From Lineus longissimus (taxonomy: Eukaryota; Nemertea; Pilidiophora; Heteronemertea; Lineidae), in the NCBI RefSeq assembly GCF_910592395.1, contig NC_088323.1:6198001-6262000 (forward strand): a DNA stretch of 64,000 nt, in the 5' to 3' direction. The notes below the pieces were generated by a model. That model was given only the letters and a program-made list of their open reading frames with translations. It was not told the origin of the DNA and made no database searches. Position numbers and translations under genes: made by a program. This document shows positions 21,943 through 32,145 of this stretch, piece by piece; the stretch's first letter is position 1, and the number at the start of each line of letters is the position of its first letter.

Positions 21943-22868
21943 TATTTCTGACAACAGACAACGTTAAGTCCATCGTCATTGTCACCTTGTTCTGGTATCA
22001 AAATCTTGACCTCTCGAATATGCTTGTTTATAAGTGATCAAGATATAACCACATGTGTTCAGTAAACATAGAAGTTTGTGGAACTGTGCTAATAATAATC
22101 GTGTCAAGTCTAAAAGTGCCGTAAGTGATGTCAAACATAAGATTTATCGTAACTTTTAATGAATTTGTTCCAATGTATGCCATGAAATATCTATGGGAAT
22201 TGTTAAAACGTGTTAAGATTATTCGTGAGCGTTTTTGAGAATTCGATATGATTGAGAATTTAATATTGATTTGATTGACAATTCGACAATTCCAATAGAT
22301 GAAGGTCCTATGTAGAACTACTATGGAATTTCGTGAGTGTGGTTTATGCAGTGTAATCATTGCAATCATACAATGCTGTAAAACAGGACATTTTAGCATG
22401 CGTTTTAATTTCAAGTTTTTCGCAACCAGCAAAATTTGCGAAAATAAAACGCAGTGAAAAACAAGCATTTACAATACTCCTTAAGTTTTTCTACAGAATA
22501 ATATGATTCTTCATGAACTACTCAATGATATATGTAAATATGTACAAAGTCTGTGTGCGTGAAGCTGTGGTATTTGTTACTTTTGATAAAACCCTGAGTT
22601 GTGAAGAGAATTCCGTTCTTTAAGTTAGTCTCAGGAGTCTGTACTATAATTTCATGCTGTCTAAAAAGTAGGTATACATCTAGCAAAACAGAAATAAAAT
22701 GTGTGCACCTTGAAGGATACCTAGTAAATCCCATGGTCACCCAAGGTGTTGATCCTTGGCTCTGACACAGACCCTTGAAGTAGGGATATCGTTTCATTTC
22801 TAGTAATGTATTGCCATTTTTATACAGTAGTACCCATGTAAAAACCATTAGATGTCATTGTACCCATC

Positions 22869-23085
22869 TTAAAGGGACAATATAGGCAGCAGCTAGGCAG
22901 GCAAGATAAAGTTACACAAAGTCGCCAATAGGGTCTCTCACATCTCGCAGTATGTCGAAATGAGGCTTGTACGAGGAATATATTTAGTGCAGAATCAGAC
23001 ATGACCCAAACCACTTACTGTATATATTAGTCACCTGAAGATGACCAAATTAGTCCCTCTGCTCCTGCCTATAGTCCCCCTTTAA
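22869..23085. mobile_element. TTAA-flanked MITE, copy B (217 bp)
   Basis: Begins TTAAAGGGACAATATAGGCA and ends TGCCTATAGTCCCCCTTTAA, imperfect inverted repeats with TTAA at each end. Shares AAGATAAAGTTACACAAA and CGCCAATAGGG with copy A and, inverted, with copy C. Confidence 0.85.
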
Positions 23086-23582
23086 GCTAGATTTCAGTTA
23101 TGCTGGGACCTCTAAATCTCATCAGGTTCTTGGTTTAAGGCGTCTGTGGTACGAAAGTAGGTGTGCAACAGAAATTGTAAAGTCGGATCTCGTGCTGCCC
23201 TCTGCAGTCAGTGTTGTTATCTAGGACAGTAATCGTTTGGTCTTGATGTCGACTCTGGAATTCGCTAAACAAAAGTCTTTCGACTGTTCTGTAATTGCAT
23301 GACGATCAATTCATAAGTTGTGTATTAGAATTGAAGGGACACTGGAGTTTTTGTTGACAAGAATTGCAAAAGGGGCTCAACATGAAATTATACCAATGTG
23401 TTCTTTGACTTAGATTGTTAGAAGTTATATTTTCTTTCTACGGGTACAGAAGAGGAATGAATTCTACCCTCGTTTGGCTGAAATTTGCATTTCAGCTGAA
23501 CCCATTACGTCTTTTCTATTTCTAGTCTATCAGCCATGGCAGCATGACTTAGGAGATGGCTGTTTATACTTTCATAATACAT

Positions 23583-23770
23583 GTTTATTAAAGGAGGTAG
23601 TAGCAAACAATCACCAATATATCACAGTTTGTTAAAGGAGGTGTTAGCAAACAATCAGCAATGTATCACAGTTTGTTAAAGGAGGTGTTAGCAAACAATC
23701 AGCAATGTATCACAGTTTGTTAAAGGAGGTGTTAGCAAACAATCAGCAATGTATCACAGTTTTGTTAAAG
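23583..23770. repeat. 44-nt tandem repeat, about 4.3 copies
   Basis: Unit starts GTTTGTTAAAGGAGGTGTTA and ends AATGTATCACA. Exact 44-nt spacing of GTTTGTTAAAGG at 23627, 23671 and 23715, with a partial copy from 23759. The first copy is the most diverged; the later ones are almost identical, suggesting recent expansion. Confidence 0.95.
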
Positions 23771-23958
23771 GGGAAGTGCCGCAGAAATGAGAAGGGTTTC
23801 TCTCTCTCAGAATGAGAAGTGTTTGAGGTGTAGATAAGGGTTCCAATGTACATTTGACGCGGCCAACACAACCACTTATGTATTGTGACAGTGCTCATGC
23901 TTCATGTAGCCTTAGCTGCTGCTTCATGAAGTACTTGTATCTAATGTTTGAGTTGAAC

Positions 23959-24177
23959 TTAAAGCAGGACTGTAGGCAGGAGCATGGGGTCAAATTGGTC
24001 ATCTTGGGCTTACTAATGTACGGTAGGGGGCTTGGGTCCTGTTGGATTCTACATATGTGCAACATTCGTCATACAAGCGAGTGTAGTTTCCATGCACTGT
24101 AAGATGGGAGACTCCTATCGGCGACTTCATGTAACTTAATCTGACCTCTGTGGCTCCTGCCTATAGACACCCTTTAA
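23959..24177. mobile_element. TTAA-flanked MITE, copy C (219 bp, inverted)
   Basis: Begins TTAAAGCAGGACTGTAGGCA and ends TGCCTATAGACACCCTTTAA. Its reverse complement aligns throughout with copy B (for example GACCAAATTAG versus GACCAATTTGA near one end). Confidence 0.85.
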
Positions 24178-24680
24178 GGGACCACGCCCGATATTATTTG
24201 CAACCATCTCGGAGTGTGCAGTTTTGTGAAATTGCAACTTTTGCCTACTTGTAGTATTTAGCGTTATGATGACCCTGTAATTGTGTGATTTCGATTAAGA
24301 ATTTATTTTTTTGCGGCCATGTACTTTTCACGAGCAATATGCAAATGTATATAAAAGGCACACGAACTTCTCTATGTTTAAATTAATTCTCTGAAGAATA
24401 TGCGTCTAAAACTTGTGCTGCCATCTAAAGTTGCTTGACTGAACTAAACCTTGGTATGTGGTTGTGAACAGTCTGCTTACAAGTGCAAATTCTCATAGAT
24501 ATATAAACTGGGTGTGGTCCTTTTGATTGTCAATTATAGAAAAAAAGAATATGGAAAAAAGGGCGTAAGACACACCTTGTAGATTATGACATGATTACAT
24601 AGAGAAGGCGATAATAATACCAAGTATATGTTAAATACATAGGCCTAATTGCTGCAAACGTAAATAATTTATTAAATCAT

Positions 24681-24843
24681 AAACCGCCAAATTTTCTTTT
24701 GCAATTTTGACGATTTCTAAAGAAATTAATTGCTCACAATTTTCAATTTGGCTGATTACGAAATGCACTTGGGTTTTAGTTTTGCAATATTTAATTTTTG
24801 CAAATCTTTGAGATTTATGAAATCTGTGAAAATTTGGCGGTTT
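24681..24843. mobile_element. 163-bp MITE with 16-bp ends and ATCAT duplication
   Basis: Perfect ends AAACCGCCAAATTTTC and GAAAATTTGGCGGTTT, flanked on both sides by ATCAT (24676-24680 and 24844-24848), a probable 5-bp target duplication. The interior is AT-rich and without ORF. Confidence 0.85.
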
Positions 24844-24962
24844 ATCATAGTATACTCAGTGCATTTAGTTCTAATATTTTGGTGCTCAAATTACAACGTA
24901 ATATCTATACTTATAATATAGTTCTAAGATTATTATCATTATCATTATGTAAATATGTTTAT

Positions 24963-25526
24963 GAATATCACTCCGGAAAATCAAAATCTCCGAGTGGTTC
25001 CAAGCATCTCCCAGAGTTTCAATTCTTCTGATACAGTGTCTTGGTGAAAATCTGCTAACCCAATGAAGTCCTTATCTTTACTTGAGAATTGGGATCTGGA
25101 GCTGTTTGGGAACACTATGGTCAAGGTTTCCCTTAAGAAACTCCATCTAGAAGGCTAAATCAAGTAAAAACATTTGATTGGGTTGCTTATTTTACTGTCT
25201 CACACTTTCATTTGCTATTGAAGCAGAAGTTTGGCCCAGTATTTCTAGTCCCAAATGCAAATTTCTGTTTAGTACAAGTATTCACATGCGATATGCCAGG
25301 AGAGCTGTTTTTTCCCGAGGAACCATGGAGTATACTTAACTTCCAGCGGTATTGCCTCCGTTACCTCCGCCCATATTGGCCGCGCGTTGTCTGTAAAGCT
25401 TAGCAATGTCGGTACATTGAGGGTCAAGATACCAAGGAGGGACTCAAAACTCCGGACATGAACACAAGATGCTTGAAACCGTGTAATTCTCCAAGTTTAG
25501 GATTTTGATTTTCCGGGGTGAATATC
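24963..25526. mobile_element. Foldback element, about 565 bp
   Basis: CCGGAAAATCAAAATC at 24973-24988 pairs with GATTTTGATTTTCCGG at 25501-25516. The inverted similarity continues outward (AATATCAC versus GTGAATAT) and inward (GGTTCCAAGCATCT versus AGATGCTTGAAACC). No transposase frame seen. Confidence 0.7.
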
Positions 25527-26430
25527 AATTAATTAATATTCAATATTATGTTTATAACTAGCCAAAGGTAATTCGTTCGTTTTCTGGAAAAAACTCATGT
25601 TATTTTCAAACCGTCAGTCCTTTGATATTTTATGCAAAAGGATATAATTTACCCTTTTTCAAGAAGAGAGGGTTGAAAAGTAAAAAGCGGAAAATTTCTA
25701 GTCCTCTTGAAATTGTTAGTACAGTGGAACCCCGGTAACACGACCACCCAAGGGACTAAGCCGAAGTGGTCGTGTTACCGGGGTGGTCGCGTTAGTGAAT
25801 TTAAGAATCATAAGTAGGTTTTCCCGCCAAAACATCGTCCTAGCAGATATGCTGTGTGTACATTGACATGCATTAATGACTACGCCACCGGGTGATTCGA
25901 TAATTTTGTGTGTATATTACGAATAAAAAATCATTTTCTTGAGTGTTTTGTGTTTAATTTACAACTTATGTAAATGAGTAAATAAACTGACGAGAGCTAA
26001 TTAGACCAAACATTACATTGAAACTTGAGCATGCTAATTAGAGCAAGCATGTTATTCACACCATCGGCAGCTGCCCTTCTTGATGTCAAGCTAATATTCC
26101 CGCTAACATTGAGAGAGGTGATGTGAGAAGATGTTGAGAATTCTTCCTGATGTCTTCCTGCTTTAACTTCAGCCAATTTGAACTGGTACTGATTAAATCA
26201 TCTTTTTAAAAACGTATTTTATCAATATTACGACGTAGTAAGCATTCTTTACTTTGAGTATTGGTACTCTTACTAATCAACATAATTTATTTGTCCTAAA
26301 AACTACGTGTGCATGCCTCTTGACATCATTTAATACTAAATGATGAAAACAAACCGTGAGTCGAAAAGAAAGTTTATTCTTCATTTTATTAGCTCACCTC
26401 TTAGCAGAGGTGAGCTTATCCCATACCGTG

Positions 26431-26441
26431 GCGTCCGTCGT

Positions 26442-26503
<62 letters not shown>

Positions 26504-26513
26504 CGTCGTCCGT
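26431..26513. repeat. (CGT)n trinucleotide microsatellite
   Basis: About 80 bp of CGT repeats with two CGTCCGT interruptions at each end. It gives long Arg-repeat frames on both strands that are artefacts of the repeat. Confidence 0.95.
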
Positions 26514-26519
26514 TAGCAG

Positions 26520-27430
26520 GGCACGTTTCGTAAGTGTTAGAGCTATTGAGTTGAAACTTGGTACACATGTACCCTTATGTAATGACACCTGGGAGACCAA
26601 GTTTCGGTCCGATTCGTTTCATGGTTTGGCCACCAGGGGGCCAAACGTTAAAAGTGAAAATATGCAATATCTCCCTTAATAGTAGTCGGGAAATTTCGAA
26701 AAAAATATGGTAGGTTCTTCTAGCAAAGGTGCATCATATATCCTCCGGGTTTTTGATTTGACCTCCTTTTCAAGGTCACAGAGGTCAAATGGTGTAAATT
26801 GGCCGTTAGGATGTAACGATGGCACGTTTCTAAACTGCAATGACTATTGATACCAAATTTGGTACACATTTACCCCTTAGTCAGGTGATCTCAGGGACCG
26901 AAGTTTGGTCCAATATGATTCACCACTTGACCACCAGGGGGCAAAATCCAAAAACCTTAAAAATGTGATTATTCCTTAACTTCTTGCCCGATTGCCACCA
27001 ATTTGATATCATGGGTACATCTAACCACCATACAGTATATGTCACACAGGTTTTTAATTTGACCTTCTTGTCAAGGTCACAGAGGTCAAATGGCGTAAAT
27101 TCGCCGTCAGACCGTAACTATGGCACGTTTCTTAACTGCAATGACTATTGATCACAAATTAAGTACACATGTACCCCTTGGTCAGGTGATCTCAGGTACC
27201 GAAGTTTGGTGCGATCTGATTTGCCGTTTGGCCTCCAGGGAGGGGGCCAAATCCTAAATTCTTCAAAATGCCATTATTCCTAGTAATGACTTGCCCGATT
27301 GGCACCAATTTTATATCATAGGTACATCTAATTCTAACAACCATTCAATGTGTCACCCAGGTCTTCTTTGATTTGACCTACTTTTCAAGGTCACAGAGGT
27401 CGAATGTACTGTAAATTGGCCATTTTGGGG
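26520..27430. repeat. Three tandem 301-nt units
   Basis: GGCACGTTTC recurs at 26520, 26821 and 27122, exactly 301 nt apart. Each unit then carries ACTATTGA or a variant, GGTACACAT-like, ACCAGGGGGC-like and TTTGACCT...CAAGGTCACAGAGGTC in the same order. Units have diverged substantially. Confidence 0.92.
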
Positions 27431-28725
27431 AAATTGTAATTGCTTGGACCTACATCAAACCTAACACTACATGACACAAGACCATGCTCTTTATCCATCT
27501 TTTCTCCACATGAGGTGAGCACAATGGCCCTGGCCATTTCATTTGCGCTTACATTTGATCAAACTCACTTACACATCATTTATTTTCATATGGATTCCCA
27601 TGGTCATTGTGTTCGAGGTGCTAACTATCAACACGGATTTGCGAGAAGGTGCCAATTGATACGATGCGGTCATGGTTGATTACGGCAATTAGGCCTCATG
27701 GTCGCGTTAGCGGGGTTAATTTGCAGTTTGGGACCGACCAAGCTGGTGGTCGCGGTTTGGGTACCGGGGTGGTCGTGTTAGCGAGGGCCAGTTAATGGGA
27801 ATTAGAGAGAAAACCATTCGGGACCGGAGAATTTTGGTCGTGTTCGCGGGGTGGTCGCGTTACTGAGGTGGTCGCCGACCGGGGTTCCACTGTATGTTTA
27901 AAGCTGACATGCATGGATAAAACCCCCTGCCAAGTGCCTGACCATCAAAGACTCGTTATGCTGAAAACATAATAGACCTCCGCCGTCTGGTCTCACTTGA
28001 AAGTTCATAGGCAAAGCAGGTCACAGTGAGACTCTGGTTAAGGAGAAAAAAGAAAACTCTTCCTACCATGTTCGAACTCGGGACCTTCAACATGTCGGTG
28101 CCTCTGTGGCTTATCTTGTCAATGAACATGTTGTTCGTGCAGTCGAGTAAAACCAGGCGCTGGGTGCCTATCATGTTTCAAGTGCAGTTGGTCTTGACGG
28201 TTTTGCATTTGTGTTTTCTGCCCACTGGGGGTTTAATGCACACATATCAGCTTTAATTTATAAACATATTGGAGGACTTTTTCCATGAATGATTTTTCAA
28301 GTCAAACAGATTTCATTTTGCTCAATAGCTTGTGTGACTTACTCCCACAAATTTACTTCAGAATAATTCATTTAAGGAATAATTAAGACATTCATTGCCT
28401 GTTTTTGTTCAGAGTTTGTGACTTTCGAGTTTGTTTTGTTTTGTGTTTTCATTTCCTCATAGTGTGATATGTTAACCATTTAGTCTCAATTATACTCATA
28501 GCAAAAGAATATTTATTGTGATTTTTTATGTGATGCAGTTGTTGGAAAAACAATAAAAACTTCAGATTGCCAAAAATGTTTTCAATATCTTTGGAATTTG
28601 TCCAGAGTTGGATGTGCCAATCATGCAAGGAGAGGAGCATGTGAATGGTTATCTTTGCTGACCGAGATTCAAACCAAGGAAAGATGCCACTCAATTTCCC
28701 ACTGGATACCATGATCAGTTTACAA

Positions 28726-29160
28726 CCAGATACCATTCAGTCTCCAATTGGATGTCATTCAATACTCCGCTAGATGCCATTCATTCAATATTCCTACTGG
28801 ATCCCATTCAATATTCCCACTGGATCCCATTCAATATTCCCACTGAATGTCATTCAATATTCCCACTGGATCCCATTCAATATTCCCACTGAATGTCATT
28901 CAATATTCCCACTGGATCCCATTCAATATTCCCACTGAATGTCAATCAGTATTCCCACTGGATCCCATTCAATATTCCCACTGAATGTCATTCAATATTC
29001 CCACTGGATCCCATTCAATATTCCCACTGGATCCCTTTCAATATTCACATTTGATGCCATTCAATATTCCCACTGGATGCGCCATACAATAGTCCCACTG
29101 GATGCCATTCAATAGTCCAACTGCATCTGTTTCAATATTTCCACTGGAAACCTGTCAGTA
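28726..29160. repeat. 23-nt minisatellite with 46-nt higher-order period
   Basis: Unit CATTCAATATTCCCACTGG plus 4 nt. Successive units alternate between endings GGATCC and GAATGT over much of 28805-29030, a 46-nt dimer. Spacing is exactly 23 nt (28805, 28828, 28851). More degenerate units extend on both sides, to about 28.66 kb and 29.39 kb. Confidence 0.95.
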
Positions 29161-29534
29161 CTAGGACTGCTTAATTTCCCCAAGGCCAATGGATACCATA
29201 ACCAGTTTGCCATTGGATGCTATTTAGTATCCCAGTTGACCCCATTCAGTATTCTACTAAAACCCGAATTGTAGTCCAATGGAAGCCATTTAGTTCCACT
29301 GGATGCATGCCAATCAGTTTGTCACCAGTTGACTGTATTCATTATGCTACTGGAAACTAGTTGGTACGCCAATGGAAGCCATTCAGTTTCCCATCGTGGC
29401 CCAAATCCCCCTCGCCTCATTGAGCTGGATATCGGAGTCTTATACTACGCCATCGCCATCTTCAGGGCGAGGTAGGAACTGAAAAGACTAAACCATTAAA
29501 TATCAAAATAAAGCCATTCTGACTGCGGGAATTT

Positions 29535-30330
29535 TTAGGGGGGGGCGTCGGGGGTGTTGGGGTTCATGCAATCATATTGGAAACGCATTTTAAAATAGAT
29601 GTTACGTCCTGTTAATTGGGCGCGTACATTCGGGAAAAACTCCCTAATGAGACCTGACGACACAACTGTGATGCCATCTTTGAGAAGAAAGTGGAACTGA
29701 ATTCCCTCTGGGAGAAAGCACAGGCAACATGAAAAACTAACAAAAATGGGTTTTATCGCTGCCAATTTTTGCTATCCATCATTGGCTACTTTCCTCAAAG
29801 AAATACTTGAAATTTCCGGCTTGCTCGAGCTGCTGGGACAATCACGGAAAACCCCAAATATTATACATTTCTTCCTGGATAATTCTTTCAGTGACCATTC
29901 TCCCGTGAAAGAGTAGACAATTGCTTAGGCTACACAAAAATCAAACAAATTTGAGGGTCAACCATAAAATGCGTAGTTTCTTGTTAGCCGCCTCCAGGTT
30001 TCAGAAACTCCAGAAAAAATGTCTTTGCCAAAACAACTGCTAAATCAACATTGGCATACTGTGAGGACCAAGAAATCAATGATTTTTTAAGAAACTACGG
30101 TTAAATGACACATTAATAAAAAAAAAATCCCTTATGAGACCTCATTTCGGATCAACCCATTTTGTTAGTTTTTCATGTTGCCTGTGCTTTCTTGCAGAAG
30201 GAATTCAGTTCAACTATCTCCTCAAAGATGTCACTACAGTTGTGTCGTCATTTCGGATCAACAAGTGCACGCTGGAACCAGCCAATCAGAGAAGGCGTTA
30301 CAAAGGGTGTGGGTGTCTACATGGACAAGG
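29535..30330. mobile_element. Foldback structure with coding-like arms
   Basis: The minus strand at about 29650-29757 and the plus strand at about 30155-30260 are inverted copies. Both translate to VSFSCCLCFL(P/A)EGIQF and LLKD in the same relative frame. The shared motif AGTTTTTCATGTTGCCTGTG occurs in the right arm and its complement in the left. The arms extend further with lower similarity. The product is not recognised; a MITE-like or inverted-duplication origin is likely. Confidence 0.65.
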
Positions 30331-31365
30331 TTATGCTTCGGAACTGAATTATTTCATGACAATTTTACCCACATTATGTCCTAAAAAACAAATATTTTGC
30401 CATTTTAGTAGGCTATGGATACGAAAGAGTAGACATGGAATATACATAGTGTGCGGATAATAGTATTTTAGGAGTGTTTAGGCCGTGAATCGGCTGTAAA
30501 ATAGGTTGGTTTTGGTAGTACATTTTTATTTTATGCATGTTTTCACTCACTTGCACACAAAATGCACATGCATGCAGAATCAAAAAAGTGTGAAACCACT
30601 GATCTGATTTGTTTGAAAAACACGCTGATTTGAGTATCATTGAGGGTCCTATCAAAAAGAGGTGATGTTCTATAAGTTAAGGATGCGTTTGGTATCTTTT
30701 ATTGCAGCAGAAATAACCTACTTTTTATTTCTGAGCACGTTCATCATTGTGTTCGTTGAGCGGTTTGTATTTATTTACTTCTATTTTTTTCTAACGTTTC
30801 ACGGAGAAGGCGAATCGGCGCCAAAACAAATCAAATACGCACACTCGGAACACATCTGAAGGCCTAAGCCGACTTCGGACAGTGCCTAGAGACATGGCGA
30901 TCCTTTGTACATTACAAGGTGAAACGCATGACTGGTCAGTGCCAAAACAAACCTCTACGAAATCATCAATAGACAAGAAGTTCTACGGTACAAAGACTGC
31001 TTTGGCTCTGACCAACCTGGTCACCAGCATAACCAGTCTCCACATCCCTATGGCAAAACTCGTTTCGTGTAGGGAGGTGTTGACGGGTGACTGGGACTCC
31101 CTGGCATTTTTTAGGTCCCAGTCAAAACTGTCTAGTCTTCGCCAAAAACATGTACCAGAATGTACCCGACTGTCAACTCGTAATCCACACTCGTCTTCAT
31201 CAGGTTACGACACACTTTGATTTACTGTCGTCAGGGATGGTTGTATGTAAGATAGCGCCTGTCCAAACACGAAAATCCTTTATCCATTTTCCAACACACC
31301 ATGTTTTAAGGCTTGGCTTTCAGCGCAAAATAGTAAAGCGAAAGTATTGGTGGATCACACATGTT

Positions 31366-31688
31366 TGTTGTTACTTGGTAGCTCAACACATACACAGAAG
31401 ACTGCTCATACATCTACATGTGTGTCTCTTGAGCCTCAATTTAGTCAGCTATCAAAATAACTCCAAATATGTACATGAATGAAGGAATGCTCAGGAAGGA
31501 AATTCTTTGTCACTTGGTGAACCAGTATTTTGTTGCTTGTTAGCTCAACACATTCACAGGAGACTGCTCATACACACGTGTGTCTCTTAAGCCTCATTTT
31601 AGTTAGCTATCCAAAAAAACCCAAAATGTGTTCATGAAATGAAGGAAGGAACACGATGGAAATTCTGTGTCACTAGGTGAGACAGTTT
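31366..31688. repeat. Tandem duplication, unit about 160 bp
   Basis: Two copies containing TAGCTCAACACAT, GACTGCTCATAC, GTGTGTCTCTT, AGCCTCA and AATTCT(T/G)TGTCACT in order, offset 160-162 nt. Located 0.4-0.7 kb upstream of the first ARHGAP21/23-like coding exon. Confidence 0.85.
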
Positions 31689-31819
31689 TTTCATTATCAC
31701 CGTTTGCCAGACCAAATAATGATATAACCAGTAAATATCACCTTCTTTATCGCTTTGATCAGTCTTATCATCCTGGGATGATTTATCAGCGTCTACCATA
31801 ACACTGAACACTTTACATT

Positions 31820-31981
31820 GTAATGATACCAGTGATATCATTTGTACATGACGAGGTGTTCAAGGAAGTTAGACTTTTAAAGATTAATTTTCGTGTATTT
31901 GTAATGATACCAGTGATATCATTTGTACATGATGAGGTGTTCAAGGAAGTTAGGCTTTTAAAGATTAATTCACTGTATTTG
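31820..31981. repeat. 81-nt tandem duplication, two copies
   Basis: GTAATGATACCAGTGATATC occurs at 31820 and 31901. The two copies differ at only a few bases, and 81 nt is a multiple of three so an ORF runs through both. It lies immediately upstream of the presumed first exon, in possible promoter or 5' UTR sequence. Confidence 0.95.
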
Positions 31982-32040
31982 TATTTCCAGATTTTTGTCC
32001 ATGCACGATGTCCAATGAAGATAGGACACTACATGTAATG

Positions 32041-32145
32041 TAGGCGAGCGAATCCGTCCCAGTGTGAGAAAGAAGGATTGGGGTTGAGGGAAATATGGCA
32101 ACGGCTAATGCGCCTGGTCAGAGGGGAAGTTATGATGGCAGTGAG
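32041..32145 (+). CDS. ARHGAP21: ARHGAP21/23-like first exon (5' UTR part plus 17 codons)
   Basis: ATG at 32095 in context AAATATGGC, then [17 protein letters not shown] and donor GTAAGT at 32146. Ends in phase 0, matching the exon at 41028. The transcription start is not determinable; a short upstream UTR is assumed. A short, Gly-rich N-terminus before the PDZ is normal for the family. Confidence 0.75.

Larger units (their letters stand above)
26389..27521. mobile_element. Nested repeat element with AGCTCACCTC ends
   Basis: Begins AGCTCACCTCTTAGCAGAGG and ends near GAGGTGAGCA, so its ends are short inverted repeats. It contains a (CGT)n tract and three 301-nt tandem units. It lies inside the 25722-27892 element. 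Confidence 0.6.
25722..27892. mobile_element. TA-flanked Tc1/mariner (pogo-like) non-autonomous composite element
   Basis: Ends are CAGTGGAACCCCGGT and ACCGGGGTTCCACTG, perfect 15-bp inverted repeats, flanked by TA at 25720-25721 and 27893-27894. CAGTGGAACC-type ends with TA duplications are typical of pogo/Tigger-like elements by family knowledge. Subterminal sequence repeats GTGGTCGTGTTA and GGTCGCGTTA motifs in both orientations, forming a 14-bp hairpin within the left 70 bp. The middle is a second repeat unit (26389-27521). No transposase ORF. Confidence 0.8.
21382..32094. other. 3' flank of SRCIN1-like gene and intergenic repeat-rich region
   Basis: The 3' UTR starts at 21382; AATAAA hexamers occur at 22443-22448 and about 22692, but neither can be proven as the cleavage signal. 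The rest is dominated by repeats listed individually: foldback 21749-21942, TTAA MITEs, 44-nt repeat, 163-bp MITE, two foldbacks, a 2.17 kb composite element, a minisatellite and tandem duplications. I see no protein-coding gene. Confidence 0.65.

Noticed and set aside
26356-26679. Plus- and minus-strand ORFs with 18-20 consecutive Arg
   Set aside because: Produced by the CGT microsatellite, which is open in both strands; not genes.
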